From Rachicladosporium sp. CCFEE 5018 (lineage: Eukaryota; Ascomycota; Dothideomycetes; Cladosporiales; Cladosporiaceae): DNA of 64,000 nt. Shown in pieces: positions 1 through 11,582 of the stretch. Each line of letters opens with the position of its first letter. The first letter of the stretch is position 1. The stretch is from the NCBI GenBank assembly GCA_002077045.2, contig KZ111178.1, positions 62,001 through 126,000 of the forward strand. The letters are read 5' to 3'. The translations under genes and the position numbers were made by a program. The notes beneath the pieces were generated by a model. It was not told the DNA's origin, did no database searches, and saw only the letters and a program-made list of their open reading frames with translations.

Positions 1-396
1 CCTAGCGCTGGTCGCCGGACGCAGCGTAGTCGAGCTACGCAGGACGACTCGCAGATGAGCGTCGCTTCTTCGCAGCCCGCTTCACAACTCCTCCGAGGCG
101 TTTCGCAGTCGCAGTCGCAGTCGCAATCACAGGGTCCTGCTGCAGAGGAAGAGCAAGAGGCGCCTTCTGTGTCGCAGCCACGAGTGCAGGTCTTCCAGAC
201 TGCGCTTGGGCAGCTAATCGATGGTCCGTTGTTTGCTAATGATGCCGCGGACGTGGAGCCGCTGGTCGCCGCCGTGAATTCTAAGCTCAGGGCTGGTGAT
301 GCGGCGTTCGGAGAGGCTGAGGCGCAGGCTGCGCTTGAGGTGCTGGATAGGAAGAACCGGATCATGTTGTCGGGATCGATTGTGTATAAGCTATGA
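1..396 (+). CDS. MCM3: DNA replication licensing factor MCM3, 3' end (partial)
   Basis: The reading frame is open from base 1 and stops at 396, so only the last ~131 codons are inside the window. The C-terminal tail ALEVLDRKNRIMLSGSIVYKL resembles the end of fungal Mcm3, a subunit of the MCM2-7 replicative helicase in the nucleus; the upstream segment (FQTALGQLIDGPLFANDAADVEPLV, shortened: FQTALGQLIDGPLF) matches its C-terminal winged-helix-like region. A Ser-Gln run of about five SQ repeats (bases ~106-132) precedes it; SQ sites are typical targets of Mec1/Tel1-type checkpoint kinases. The AAA+ helicase core lies upstream of the window. It faces the FYV7-like gene in convergent orientation with a 125-base gap. 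Identity rests on family recall of the tail, so moderately sure. Confidence 0.75.
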   Translation, partial: PSAGRRTQRSRATQDDSQMSVASSQPASQLLRGVSQSQSQSQSQGPAAEEEQEAPSVSQPRVQVFQTALGQLIDGPLFANDAADVEPLVAAVNSKLRAGDAAFGEAEAQAALEVLDRKNRIMLSGSIVYKL

Positions 397-521
397 TCTG
401 GATGTACCCGGCTGGGTGGCGTTCCTGGCGTTAGATACAACCGGCCTATCGGCGAATGCATCATGTTCATGTCGACCCTCTCACTCTTCCTTACTACACT
501 CCCTGCGTTCAAAGTTCAGTC

Positions 522-1208
522 TCAGACTTTCCCCTCCTCAACCATCCTCTGCACCCTCGCCAAAAGCACCCCGCTCTCCCTCCCCAACTTCCTCTGTCCG
601 TTCCTCCCCCCGCTCCTCGCTTTCGCCATAGCCCTGCGTTCCCTCTCTCTAGCCTCCATCCTCACAGCCCGCTCCCTCTCAGCCTCCTCGCGCACCCGCC
701 GTCGCTCGTCAGCAGCTGCTTGTGCCTCCAAAGCGGCGTCCCTCTCCTTCTGGAAGGGATTCGGTCTTGGTTTGCGCTCGCGCTTGCGATTTGGATCACG
801 AGGCGGTCGAGGAGCGGGAGGTGCGGGTTCGGGGGAAGCGGAGGCGTTGATCAGGGTTTGGCGGTCGGGGTGGGGTTCTGAGATTACCGGCGCAGGTGCA
901 CTTTCCACGGGTGCTGCGGAGTTGTGGTCTGGGAAGCCGGCGAAGTCTGCGTCTTCGGTCGTAGGAGGGACATCTAGATGTGAGGAGGCCGGCACGGGTA
1001 TGGCGTCGGTCTCGGGGATTTTGCCTTGCTTCTTCAGGCGTGCGTAGTCTTTCTTGATCAGGGCGCGTTGGATCAGCGATTGCTTTATTTGCTGGGTTTT
1101 GCGCTTGTGCATTCCTTCGGGGAGGTTGGCGGGGCCGACTTGGAAGCCTTTGCGGATTTTGGTGGGGCGGGCATCGTCGTTAGACGAGGACTTGCGTTTC
1201 TCGGCCAT
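522..1208 (-). CDS. FYV7: Fyv7-like rRNA-processing protein
   Basis: Single-exon, 228 aa, very basic nuclear/nucleolar protein. Residues ~20-60 carry the Fyv7/TAP26 signature: KIRKGFQVGPANLPEGMHKR, then QIKQSLIQRALIKKDYARLK. Fyv7 family proteins act in processing of 35S pre-rRNA and maturation of the small ribosomal subunit. The middle is acidic and Pro-rich, and the C-terminal third is a highly charged Arg/Glu/Ala coiled-coil-like stretch (ERRRVREEAERERAVRMEAR). The long open frames on the opposite strand over the same bases are shadows of this biased composition. It is transcribed divergently from UPF2, with 385 bases between the two start codons, so they probably share a promoter region. 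Family assignment is from motif recall; start is the first ATG. Confidence 0.75.
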   Translation of the reverse strand: MAEKRKSSSNDDARPTKIRKGFQVGPANLPEGMHKRKTQQIKQSLIQRALIKKDYARLKKQGKIPETDAIPVPASSHLDVPPTTEDADFAGFPDHNSAAPVESAPAPVISEPHPDRQTLINASASPEPAPPAPRPPRDPNRKRERKPRPNPFQKERDAALEAQAAADERRRVREEAERERAVRMEARERERRAMAKARSGGRNGQRKLGRESGVLLARVQRMVEEGKV

Positions 1209-1593
1209 TGTCGTTGTGGTAGCAGTGAATCTGTCTGATCGAACATAGTATTCGTTCGTCTTCGATAAGAAATCGCGAAACCTGACATAATCGTGTGCGA
1301 GTCATTCACTCCGTTGCGGGCCGATAGTTCTTCCACGCTCACATCGATAAGGCGGGCGATCACTTCACACTTGCATGCAGCAGTCCTGTGCTAACACCAA
1401 GACCAACATTCACTACCCTGCACCACTCACGTGAACAAACAGCAAACACGACGACTCTCTCGGTCACTCCCAATGCAAGCTCTGCCACGGTCGAGCTTGC
1501 GCACCCACAACTCTGAAATGCCCGATCCTTGAACGCCGCTTTCCCCCCCACCCCGCCGCGGCGACGTTGATACGTTCGCGGTAGACTGTCGCT
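1209..1593. promoter_or_regulatory. Divergent intergenic region FYV7-UPF2
   Basis: About 385 bases separate the two start codons. It contains no convincing ORF. It includes GA/CT-rich tracts and a C-run near 1545. A role as a bidirectional promoter is inferred only from gene layout; I see no clear TATA box. Confidence 0.4.
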
Positions 1594-4500
1594 ATGGAGC
1601 GGCAACGGAAGAGTACGCGCCTGCATACTTTGTGTGATTGCAAGGACTAGCTAATGATACTGCGAAGGAGAGTTGAAGGAGTTGAACACACGAGCTTGGG
1701 ATGGCGAGCAGGGTACATCTACTTGACTGAGCTACGGCCTCAGGCACGGCTAACACTCAGCAGGCGTCTTTCCAGTCCAAGGCTCGCTTGACTCCAACCT
1801 GAAGAAGAACACGGCCTTCATCAAACGCGTGCGCACGGCCATCACCATTGCGAGCGTTCCCACCTTCCTCCTCGAGGTCCGGACACTGTCGCTGCACAAG
1901 TACCTCACCGAGATCGTGTCAGCGTGCTACGAGGGACTATGCAGGCTGAAGACTCCGGGCGAGGTAGCTGCTGGTGTGGAAGTGGTCAGCGCATTGCACC
2001 AGCGCTTCGGTCCGGAGGAGTTCACATGCAATTTGGGCTGGCTGATCGGGCGTGGACTGAGTACACCTGACAGGGCGCAGTTGAAGGCACTGTCAGCTGA
2101 GGTGCGCGACAGGGAGGAGAAAGATCGCATTGCTAGGCAGCGTGTGCTATTACGTGTGGCGACTGAGCTGTGGCTGGTAAGCGCATTGAGGAGTTTGGAG
2201 GATGTCACGAAGCCGGATGAGACTGGACGAGGGACAAAGGGCGCCGAGCTCATGCCCAAGGCTAAGATTAATGGGCTTAAGATCGGGGCGACAGACGCTG
2301 AGCCGTTCCCACTAGAGGTTCTGAAGGATATGCTGAGCCACGATCGCGAGCACGTCAATCTTCCGCTGGTAGTCTTGTTCGTCAAAAGCTTCGCGTGGGA
2401 TGTACTCGGCTCTGCTGGCACGAAGAAAGATGCGAGACAAGCTGTGGCGGACAACGGCGAGACTATGGCTGAACCGAAGATCAATGGTCACACAGAAACG
2501 CCCGCCTCGACTGACGACGATGAGGTCGTGATTCAGGACACGCCACTGACTACACCGGACGTCCAGCAGCGTTTCCGCAACATTCTCGAGCGATACTTCG
2601 AGGACGTCAAGACGCATATCCTCCGCGACCAGAAGAACTTGACAAGCCAGAGCAAGCGCAACGCTGAGGCGTATGTGAAGTCAGGAGAAGTCTTCGAGGA
2701 TCGCCAGACGAATTATGAAAAATCAGTAAAGGCGCAAGAGCGGCTCATCGCGAGCACGCAGACTTTGGCGGATGCGCTGGGTGCCGAGATGCCCGATCTG
2801 TCAGAGGAGGAGGCTGCGGGCGGCGCATTCGACAGTGGTATCGGTCTTGTCAAGACCGGCGAGTACTTGCGCGGACAGAGTGAGGGCGCTGGTATCTGGG
2901 AGGATGAAGATGAGCGACGCTTCTACGAGAATCTGGTGGATCTCAAAGATCGTGTACCGTCGATCTTGCTCGAGGAGCCGAAGAAGAAGAATGCCGATGG
3001 TGATGAGCAAGTCGGGAAGCGGAGTGATGATACAGCTGATGCTAGACCGGACTCAAGGGACGCGGCGGCTGACGATACCTCGACCGCGATCGCAAACAAG
3101 ACTGTCGGCGCACAGGTCGATGCTGTGCTTGCACGCCTTCACGAGCTCGCCACGAAGGACCAAGTCGATCAGCTGGCTTACGACTTCTGCTTTTTGAACT
3201 CCAAGGCTTCGCGCAATCGACTGATCAAGGCAATCGAAGAGATACCGAAAGGCAGAACTGACCTGCTGCCTCTATACGGTCGGCTGATCGCAACCCTCGG
3301 ACGCTATCTGACTGATGTCCCTCAAGCCATTACGAAGCACCTCGATGAAGAGTTTCGCAGCCTACAACGCCGGAAATCGAAAGATTTCCTCGGCCAAGTC
3401 CGCTTAGTAAACGTACGGTATATCGCGGAGTTGACCAAATTCGACGTCGCGCAAGAGCACTTAATCTTCCATTGCCTGAAGGTAAGCTTAGAGGACTTCT
3501 CGCGGATGAACATTGAGATAATAGCAATGCTCTTGGAAAACTGCGGTCGCTACCTCCTGCGCAATCCAAAGACTTCGCCGCGCATGACATCCTTCCTCGA
3601 CACTTTGCAAAGAAAGAAGGCGGCGCAGCATCTCGGACAGCATGAGCGCATGTTGATTGAGAACGCGATGTACTACGCTGATCCGCCTGCGCGTGCTGCT
3701 ATTCAGCAGAAGGAGCGCACGTCTCTCGATACGTACATCCGCAAGCTAGTCTACTTGGATCTCAACAAGAAGTCGCTTGAGAAAGTGATCAAGCAGATCC
3801 GAAAGCTGCATTGGGAGGAAGATGAGGTGGTCGAGTATCTGCGCAAGATCTTCATCAAGCCCGGGAAGATCAAGTACAGTAACCTCTACTTACTAGCCGT
3901 CATGCTCGGGGCGCTGCATCGCCATCACACGGACTTCGCGGTCTCAGTCCTGGACGAGCTGCTGGAGAGGATCGTTGTTGGTTTAGAGATCAATGACTTT
4001 CGATACAGACAGCGTCAAACCGCCGAAGCCAAGTATCTGGGCGAGCTGTACATTTACCGCATGGTCGATTCCACTCTGATCTTTGACACGCTGTATAAGC
4101 TGCTGAACTATGGGCACGACGGCTATCCACAGCCTGGAAAAATTTGCGCGATCGATTTGCCAGACGATTACTTCCGCATCAACCTCGTATGCGCTTTGCT
4201 CGACACTTGCGGAATGTACTTCGAGAAGGGCGCAGCACGCAAGAAGCTCGACTTCTTTCTGTCATTTCTTCAGTATTACGTCAATACGAAGGACCCAGCC
4301 CCGATGGAAGTCGACTACATGCTGCAGGAGACGTACGGCCTATTGCGCCCGCACTGGAAGCCGATCTTGAACGACTTCAACGAAGCTGCGTCGGCCTTCG
4401 CGGAAGCATGCAAGGTCAATTATCAAGACACTGCCGCGAGCAAGACAGTCGACCCGGAAGACGATGCCGATCTCAACGCTTCTGGCGATGTACGCCCAGG

Positions 4501-5589
4501 CCACGATGATAGCAGAGACATCGAGGACAAGTCAGGCGAAGATGACGCAGCCGAGCCAGTTGACAGTCCGCAGCAGAACGAAGGTCTCGATTCCGATGAC
4601 GAAGAGCATATAGTAGTGACTCGTCCGGAGGAGCAGCGGGATCCCGAAGCTGAAGCGGACTTCGATCGTGAGCTAGCTAAGCTGATGGCTGAGAGTGTTG
4701 AGTCACGCAAGTTCGACCGCAAGCCGGTGTTTGACGTTGCATTGCCGATGCGCAAGTCTGCGCGAGAGGTGTCTGCGCCTGTAGCGACTGCGGAAGATAG
4801 CGGAGGTGACTCGCGACCACATACACCTGTTTATGGGGCAGGAAAGATGAAGTTCGCACTGTTGAGTAAAAAGGGAAATCGTCAGCAGGTCTGCACATCC
4901 TTCGATTCCCTTGTGCTCACTTCGGCTGTTACTGACTTAACTTCGCGTAGACCCGATCCATCGACCTCCCATCCGATTCGACGTTCGCCATCGAGCTCCG
5001 CAAGCAGCAAGAAGCCGAACGCGCCGAGCAGCAACGCATCAAGAATCTAGTACTGAACTACGATCTAATGGACGACCAAGCAGATGGTGATTCACCCTTT
5101 TTCCACTATATCAACAACCCCCACAGCAAACGCACACAATTCGTCGGGAAGGGAGCTCTCAACAAGCGCCTTTCCTCCAACACGGCATACAGCAAGCCGA
5201 ACAGTGGTCGCATTCAACAAGCGACTACTAAGGCCCGCGATTCCGACTCCGGCTACTCTTCACCTTTACAGGCAGATACCAGCACCGCACCTCTTCTCCT
5301 GCCGCCTTCTGAACTCACTACAGATCCCCAAGCTGACAACCCTGAAGCCGTCTTCGAGTCCCCTCACGTCCAGCCGAGAGCAGACAAATCTGGCAACACG
5401 CGCAGCAAGCAGCGCGCGAGGAAGCTGCAATTGGGGGATCTTGACTGGTATGGTAACACCCGTTCTTCTGCTTCTATACCTGCGGCCACTGCGAGAGAGA
5501 AGGGGGAGGTGTCGTTGGATGCGTTTGTTGTGGACAAGGGCCAGAACAAGGCGAAGAAAGGGATCGGGCAGGGGGCCAATAAGGGCTGA
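1594..5589 (+). CDS. UPF2: Nonsense-mediated mRNA decay factor UPF2
   Basis: Proposed exons: 1594-1612, 1668-1712, 1761-4888, 4951-5589 (1276 aa). The open frame starting with GTG at 1829 is not the true start. Splicing two short upstream exons gives an N-terminus MERQRKRELKELNTRAWDGE, continuing into SLDSNLKKNTAFIKR, the conserved start of fungal Upf2. Introns are 55, 48 and 62 nt; the first has a CTAAT branch-like site. Three MIF4G domains are expected over about residues 20-900. The segment TSQSKRNAEAYVKSGEVFED is a typical Upf2 linker, and an acidic tract lies near residue 930-970. The last exon supplies the conserved IKNLVLNYDL, belonging to the Upf1-binding region. Upf2 bridges Upf1 and Upf3 in the cytoplasm during surveillance of premature stops. 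Identity is strong; the first exon is a 19-nt micro-exon and should be confirmed by RNA. Confidence 0.92.
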
Positions 5590-7766
5590 GCGGGGGCAAG
5601 CACACGCAAGTACGAGACGACTAGCTGACCGCGCTGTGTTGCGCACGTAGGACTTGATGAGGCGAAGGATATAGTGGCAGTGCTGCTGCTATGACCTGAT
5701 ATGCCTTTACGCAAACGACGAAGACGATACATGATCCGACAGTCATGCCCACGTGGTGGACCTGGGACATTGAACGTATGTCTGGTGCCGAGACCATTCC
5801 TGAGCTCTGGATCGAGCTGAAGACGAAGACGGACAGTTCAGGTGTCAATGCAATGGTGTACGCGCAGTGTTGTGTCATGCAGTATGGACATCCGCAGCAC
5901 GGCATGACCTGCGAGCCGTCAGAGCTCTGCTCAGAGGCCAGCTGAAGTAGCTTGAGGTGCTGGGGAAGTCATGGAGGAGCAGATACAAGGTTGGCGTGTA
6001 GTGGCAGACGATGACTGGACGTGGAGAATAGAGCGATGGAGCGGAGCAGAGAGATTGCGCTGGAAGTAGTTGGTAGTCTAACCGAAGTCACTCATTTGCA
6101 GCTCAAGTCTGGAGCCACGCACATTCCCAACCCGATATGCTCGCGAAAGAATAGGTAAGTCCCAGGGTCCATCACAGGTCGTCTGCCCATCCCCGTTTCC
6201 CCCTCCCCATCCCCGCGTCTCTACTTCCGTCCTCTCAAACAATTCATCGTCTCGCATAGGGTCACACGCCGCGCTCCCTGCATCTTTCAGTCAGTCCCTT
6301 CGCACCACCCAGATGCCACACAACTACTCACCGCGCATGCTCCTACCTCCCCTCACGTAGCTCAACGACGCTACGCCCTCTCACCCCCCTTCCATTCCAT
6401 TCCCTCAATGCCCTTTCCGCCCTCCCTCCGACGCCGTGCCGGGACTGCTAGTCGAGTCCGACGGTACGATCAAAGCTCTCGTAGCCAGCGTCGAAGCGCG
6501 CGGATAAGGGTGCGAAGCTTTGTGAGGGGTGTGGCCGCCATGGGCGCCGAGGACGGCGTGATGGCTTGGCGGTAGCGTCGGCGTATTTGTGTGGCCGGAG
6601 GAGTGGGTTTGAGTGGCGATTTGAGGTGGTGGAGACATTGTCTTCGGAGTAGAGTCTCTCGCACGTGGAGTGAGTGGGTTTGCTGGGTATATGGGGTGCT
6701 GTGTAGGTGCTTTGGTTGTTTGGATTGAGGGGCTGAGATAGTGGTGGAGTGGTGGAGTTGATGGGAATGTTGGAGGAAGGGTGTGGATGAAGGGATAGAG
6801 GGGATGAGAGGAAGCATGGAAGATGGAATGGGTGTTCTTGCTGAGAGTCACCATGTTGTGATTGCTTCTCTCGCTGAATTGTCAGGAGCGGTTGTGGTGT
6901 CATTGACTTGACCGCGGTGCAACGGCAGGCGGAAACATGCGTCTGTGAGAGACGCTTGCTCGTGAAACGTCCAGTGTCTTGGGCCTCTCGCCTTCGCTGG
7001 CTGAGCACCGTACACTCTCTGAAGTCTGCAGGAGAACAAAGGCAAGAGTGACTCGAGGGGTCAGGTGGGGGCCCAAGATGGACGCGCGGGGTGGCTGTAC
7101 AAGGATCATGAATCGCGTTTTCCTCATCCGGTTCATCACATCTTGTTGCTAAGACACGCCTTCAACGTGGCCATCAATGCGCGTAGGATCAAAGGTCAGG
7201 CGACTGCAATCACTATCGTTCAAGCGCAGACGTGCGGCTGCGAGCCTGCTCCATCGAGTTCGGCATCGCGCCATCCGGCCCAGCAGACTTCCACGAGATT
7301 GCGCATCAGACGATATAGATTCACTTCGACTGGCAGTGGTATTTCGGCCCCTCGCAGCTGACGAGTCCTACTCTCACAAGCTGTATTGCAATATGGCAAG
7401 TACGAATCTCGCTTCCGATCTTTCCGTGCAATCACGCTTTCGCTTCCTCCATCACGCAAGCAGAAAGTCGGTGAAGCCCGCGTACTTGCTGTCTCCCAGC
7501 AGCTAGCTACCTATAGCGCGATGGCTGCATGCTGCTTGGTCCCAGTAACTCTCAAGATAGCCGATACAAGCACCAGCTAGCTGAACTTATGCTGCTCTCT
7601 CTCACTGTATTGGACAAATTTAAAGATCGCCGCTGCAGACATCCTCAGTACTGCAGCAGCTCCGCACTACTTGTCCTGAGCTCTGCCGGTTATAGGCCTG
7701 GGATGGTCCCCGCTTGAGAAGCCGAGAGTTTGGGAAGCTTAGTATTCGCAAAAGTCACAGGCAGGG
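5590..7766. other. Gene-free stretch upstream of the cyclin gene
   Basis: About 2.2 kb with no supported gene. From ~6170 to 6440 the plus strand is strongly C/T-rich; from ~6590 to 6830 it is G/T-rich with many GG pairs. The minus-strand Pro/Ser/Thr-rich frames at 6405-7008 reflect this skew and have no recognisable domain. It may hold UTRs and the promoter of the gene starting at 7767. Confidence 0.4.
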
Positions 7767-8608
7767 ATGGACGACACTGTCGCTATTCTACCGGCCTCAC
7801 CAACGTTGACGGACTTCGACTCACTGGACGGCATCGAGGATTTAGATGCTTTCCTCGACGCCAAAGGCGGTCTGTCCCGCTTTCCAACACCGCCGCTAAA
7901 GGACAAGATTTGTATTCATGTTGGCGTTATTGAAGATATTTCGGAGGACGAAAGCGAGGACGAGGTAGATGGTGAGATCACTCGTTCCAGATCCCTCTCC
8001 GTAATTGGCTCTGACATGAGGCAGAACTCGACATCTCCGCTGTCTTCGCACGCGAGCTATCTGGCCCCGCAGAGCCATTCTGGGACGACATCCTCGCTAT
8101 CGAAGACTTACTTCTCCGAGCCCACATGCCCATCGAGATCGTCGCGCTAGCCTTCAGTATCCTCAGCAAGTTCCTCCGAGGGCCACGATCGTTCAGCGAA
8201 AACACACTCGAGCAGCCATCAGCAGGCCCACTGATCACAGCCACTCTGTCCATTGCAACGATCTTCACCAGCGATCATCCTCCCCCGACCCAATACTGGG
8301 CGACACACGTCTGTCAGCCGCCGGTAGTGGCGAAGTACTTGGACCGACTAGAGCTCAAAGTCCTGGAGGCGCTTGACTGGCGATTGCTTCCACTTTCTCG
8401 ATCCGACGCCATTGCTGGGACACTACGACTTTTCGAACGAAGACGAGAAGTGACAGATTCGCCGCCACACGACGTCGGTTTTGTAAAGCTAGACCAAATG
8501 GATTTCAGCATCGATGAATGTGCTGTAGTAGGCTGGGCTAACGGGCAGCTCACGCCTACGCTCACCCCGAATCGGGATGGCGGAGTGACATGGTTGCGAT
8601 TGAATTGA
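7767..8608 (+). CDS. Pcl/Pho80-like cyclin-box protein
   Basis: Proposed exons 7767-7971 and 8025-8608 (262 aa); the 53-nt intron has a GTGAGA donor, a CTGAC branch site and a CAG acceptor, and joins an acidic N-terminal region to a cyclin-like domain. The splice links EDEVD to ELDISAVFARELSG. Residues ~105-205 resemble the cyclin box of the Pho80/Pcl family: an ITATLSIATIFTSDH helix, a YW pair, then VVAKYLDRLELKVLEALDWR, equivalent to the conserved LNRLELEFL..LDWRL segment. Such cyclins pair with Pho85-type CDKs in nutrient and cell-cycle control. The box is divergent and the N-terminal half carries an Asp/Glu-rich stretch with Ser. Which kinase it binds cannot be told. Function is inferred from the box alone. 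Confidence 0.65.
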
Positions 8609-9428
8609 CCTGATAGAGCAAGGGTCCGTGTTCTGTGTGGCAGGAGCGCTCTCAAAGGGTCGCGGAGTCGTTTTGCTTTGCTTTTCATAAGATACCCGGA
8701 TGTATTATTTACAAGAGCTTGTAATCGTCGATTGCGCAATCAAGTGCACGATGCTGCATTCTCACTCAGCCCTAGGATGCGAAATCACATCGCCGATGGC
8801 CCATGAAAAGCTCAGTGCTCGTACCGTGTTTCAGGCTTCACGCGTACACGTAGAACAAGTCAAGTACACACGATTTACCGTTGAAGTAATTCGACGACTG
8901 TAGACCTGATACAAGTAAGGCATGTTAATTCGTGGCTCGTTTCACACTTCGTCGGTTTACTCTAGACAATCACAGGTGCCGAGCACTCCGCAAGCACATC
9001 CAATGCTCGCGTCTCTATGTGTTCATGCTCCCATACGGAATATAATCGAGCCCACCTTTCTAGCGCTCTTTACGCTTGCCATCATGTCTGTCCCGATTAG
9101 GGCGTGGCTCTGCATCCTCGGGTGAACGCTCACGCTCATCCTCATCGGTGCCGAAAGCGCCGGGTAGCCTGCTTGGCCGTGCAGGCCGGTTGCCGGTCGA
9201 GCGTCTAAGAGCCATGGCTGAGGACTCTGACACTCCTGATGATCCGTCTGAGTGTTCTTGCTGCGCCTGCTGAACGAGGCTGAGCGATCTGTTGTGCTCG
9301 ATATCGGCGTGAGTGCACATATAGACTGCGGCCGGACGTGGAAGATGCGCTGGGTAATAGTCGTGCAATCGGCGCTGTGGTATGGGTGATGATGTTCGAT
9401 ATCGCCGAAACGGCGAGAGTCGCGCTGT
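8609..9428. other. Convergent intergenic region
   Basis: About 0.8 kb between the 3' ends of the cyclin-like gene and the RING-H2 gene. The short frames inside have no recognisable domain; I see nothing to annotate beyond likely 3' UTRs. Confidence 0.4.
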
Positions 9429-10818
9429 CTATGAGCGACTACCACTTCCGCTGCCGCTGTCGTTGTTACTGCCACCTCCGAAAGCGTTCCTCATGCTGCT
9501 GAACACACCACCGGCGCCGCCGCTTCGTGCGCTCTCACTCGCAGCAGCAGTGGGGAATTGTCCAGGCATCGGCTGTGTACCGGTACTGACGTCCACAGCA
9601 GGAGTCTCATGTGGTGCCCTAACTCCATTTCCGTCACCTTCCCTGGCTACGATGCCTCGTCTGCAATGCGGACATGTGTCCGTCTGCCTCAGCCAGGCAC
9701 CCACACACTCCCCATGGAACCAGTGTCCACAAGGCAGCTCAGTGACTCGCTCTCCCAGCTCAACTTCACTCATGCAAATACTGCAATCCGCTTTCCCATC
9801 ATGGCCAAAGTCCGCATCCGTCAGTGCCCGCGTAGACAGCGACTTTATAGCGTTCTGCGACGCCGGACCAGGCGCGTTACCAGTGGAATGCTGCTCCATC
9901 AGCTGCGTCACGATCCGGTCGAGAGACTCCTGACTATAGACTGCATCGCCGTGCGCACCGCCGGTAGCCGCTTTGCATCATCTGCTGGAAGAGATCTTGT
10001 GGCGTTCCAGGACCACCGGGTGGCGCATTGCCGAACATGAAGCCTCCCGGACCCATTTGTCCCATCTGCGGAGGGAAGCCGCGTTGCTCCTGACCGGGTA
10101 AGGCAGGGTAGCCGCCGATATTCATGAACATCTGGCGCATCATCTCTTGAAGATGATCGGGTTGAGGATTCAGGGGTTGTGGAGCATTGGCGTCGCGAGG
10201 ATGAAGTGACGGAGAAGTCGAGCCTCGGATAGAAGAGGAGGTGACGTGAATGGAGTAGCCGGGACCGGAAATATTGTGAGTGAAGCCTGAGGCATTATTG
10301 CCTTGCTGATCTCCCTGCTGTGGCGATCCAGGCATCAATGCTCTTTGCTGTTGATTCTGCTGTTGTTGATGCTGCGCCAGAAGCTGCTGTACCGCTGGTC
10401 CAATGACGCCTTGTAGTGCCCCGCCGATCAAGCTCATAATCCCTCCACCTCCGCCCTCCTCACCTCCCTCTATCACGGGCCGCCCTTGCGCATCGAGTGT
10501 GACAGTACGGTTGATAGTCGTCCTGTATGTACCTCCCACAGGCTGTCCTGGTGCATTCCGCTCGAATCGGAACCCACCAATGTCTTCTTCCTCCGGGTCC
10601 GCCGCCTCCCATGGATTGTGATCCTGTAGTGGGTGCTGTGGTTGCGAATCGGGTGGCAAATGCGTAGGATCTAGGCGTGGATCTGATGCTGGTTGCTCGA
10701 TGATCTCAGTGAAGTCTGACTGGCACTCAGGGCAAACGAGGCCATGTTCTGAGCGATACCATTCGTTCTCGCACGAATGGCAGAAGACCAGCTCCCGGGA
10801 TGCGGAGGCGTCCGCCAT
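9429..10818 (-). CDS. RING-H2 E3 ubiquitin ligase, RNF115/126-like, with apparent frameshift
   Basis: Read from 10818 down to 9429. The N-terminus (residues 1-45) has a zinc ribbon with two CxxC pairs (CHSC and CPEC), as in RNF115/RNF126. A long Gln/Pro/Gly-rich linker follows, including GGEEGGGGGIMSLIGGALQG and a poly-Gln run. The first frame runs into a stop just past base 9967. The frame starting at 9965 continues with GGAHGDAVYSQESLDRIVTQ, the conserved helix before the RING, then the RING-H2 finger CSICMSEVELGERV..CGHWFHGECV..CPHCR. The two frames abut with no room for an intron, so one base extra or two missing near 9966 is the simplest reading, either a sequencing error or a real mutation. 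Family proteins ubiquitinate cytosolic and membrane substrates. Family identity is strong; integrity is not. Confidence 0.8.
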
Positions 10819-11582
10819 GATAATGATGCGTTCGATGGTCGACCGACCTCGATTTCTAGTATCGTAAAAGGAGTTGAGTGAATCCAGAGGTGGAGATTCA
10901 AGGAAGGCTTTGCCTAAGACAAGCGCACGCGAGCCTTTGTCATGCGGTTTGCTGTGGTACGCAGGACGGCTCGACTGGTTTCACTCGTCACGTGAGTAGT
11001 GGATCCAGGTCTGAGGGTCTCAGGTGGTGCCGATACTGCTATCGAACGGTTAGGCGCGGTGAATGTGAAGCAGGCACATCTCAATGTAATCAACCTGGAC
11101 ATCGTGATCGGAGTTAACGATACACAATGACGTACCGGAGAGTAGCTGCGTAAGGCTGTGGCGCTAGATGATTTCGTGGGGGCAGAACTGCCTACCTTGT
11201 TATAACTCGTCTTGACAGATTGATCCGATCGGAGTGACATGGAGGCATAGGACTTAGTGTATGCAGCAATGCAGCTGGACGCATTCTTCGGGAGTCACGA
11301 CTCTCCGATGGACACGCAACGAGCTGGACATAGAGAAGCTTCTCGCACCTTCTGTCAGACATCCTCACGAGGCAGACACGAACAGAGGGCAGATGAGCGC
11401 GGTTCACCAGGCAAGACATAGGCGATACGTAGAAGCTGATGCACCACATAGTTTGTGACACGCTGAGTGTGGAGGCAGAATTGTAAGTAACGGGATTTTG
11501 GAGTTTTCATTGCACTTGGAAGTTACATTCTTGATCTGCAGGCATATGCCTTCGCTGTCCCTTCTCTTCAATGACAGACCAT
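10819..11582. other. Intergenic region between RING-H2 gene and MFS transporter
   Basis: About 0.76 kb containing the promoter side of the RING-H2 gene and the 3' side of the transporter gene. No ORF with recognisable content. Confidence 0.4.

Noticed and set aside
463..1047. Plus-strand ORFs over the FYV7-like gene
   Set aside because: Complementary shadows of the Arg/Glu/Ala-rich coding strand; no domain.
1701..1800. UPF2 beginning MASR with a frameshift near 1787
   Set aside because: The alternative exon chain from 1594 gives the conserved N-terminus with proper splice sites and no frameshift.
6405..7008. Pro/Ser/Thr-rich minus-strand ORFs
   Set aside because: Explained by base-composition skew; three overlapping frames are equally open.
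9955..9975. Programmed ribosomal frameshift in the RING-H2 gene
   Set aside because: No slippery heptamer or stimulatory structure is apparent; RING-H2 ligases are not known to use frameshifting.
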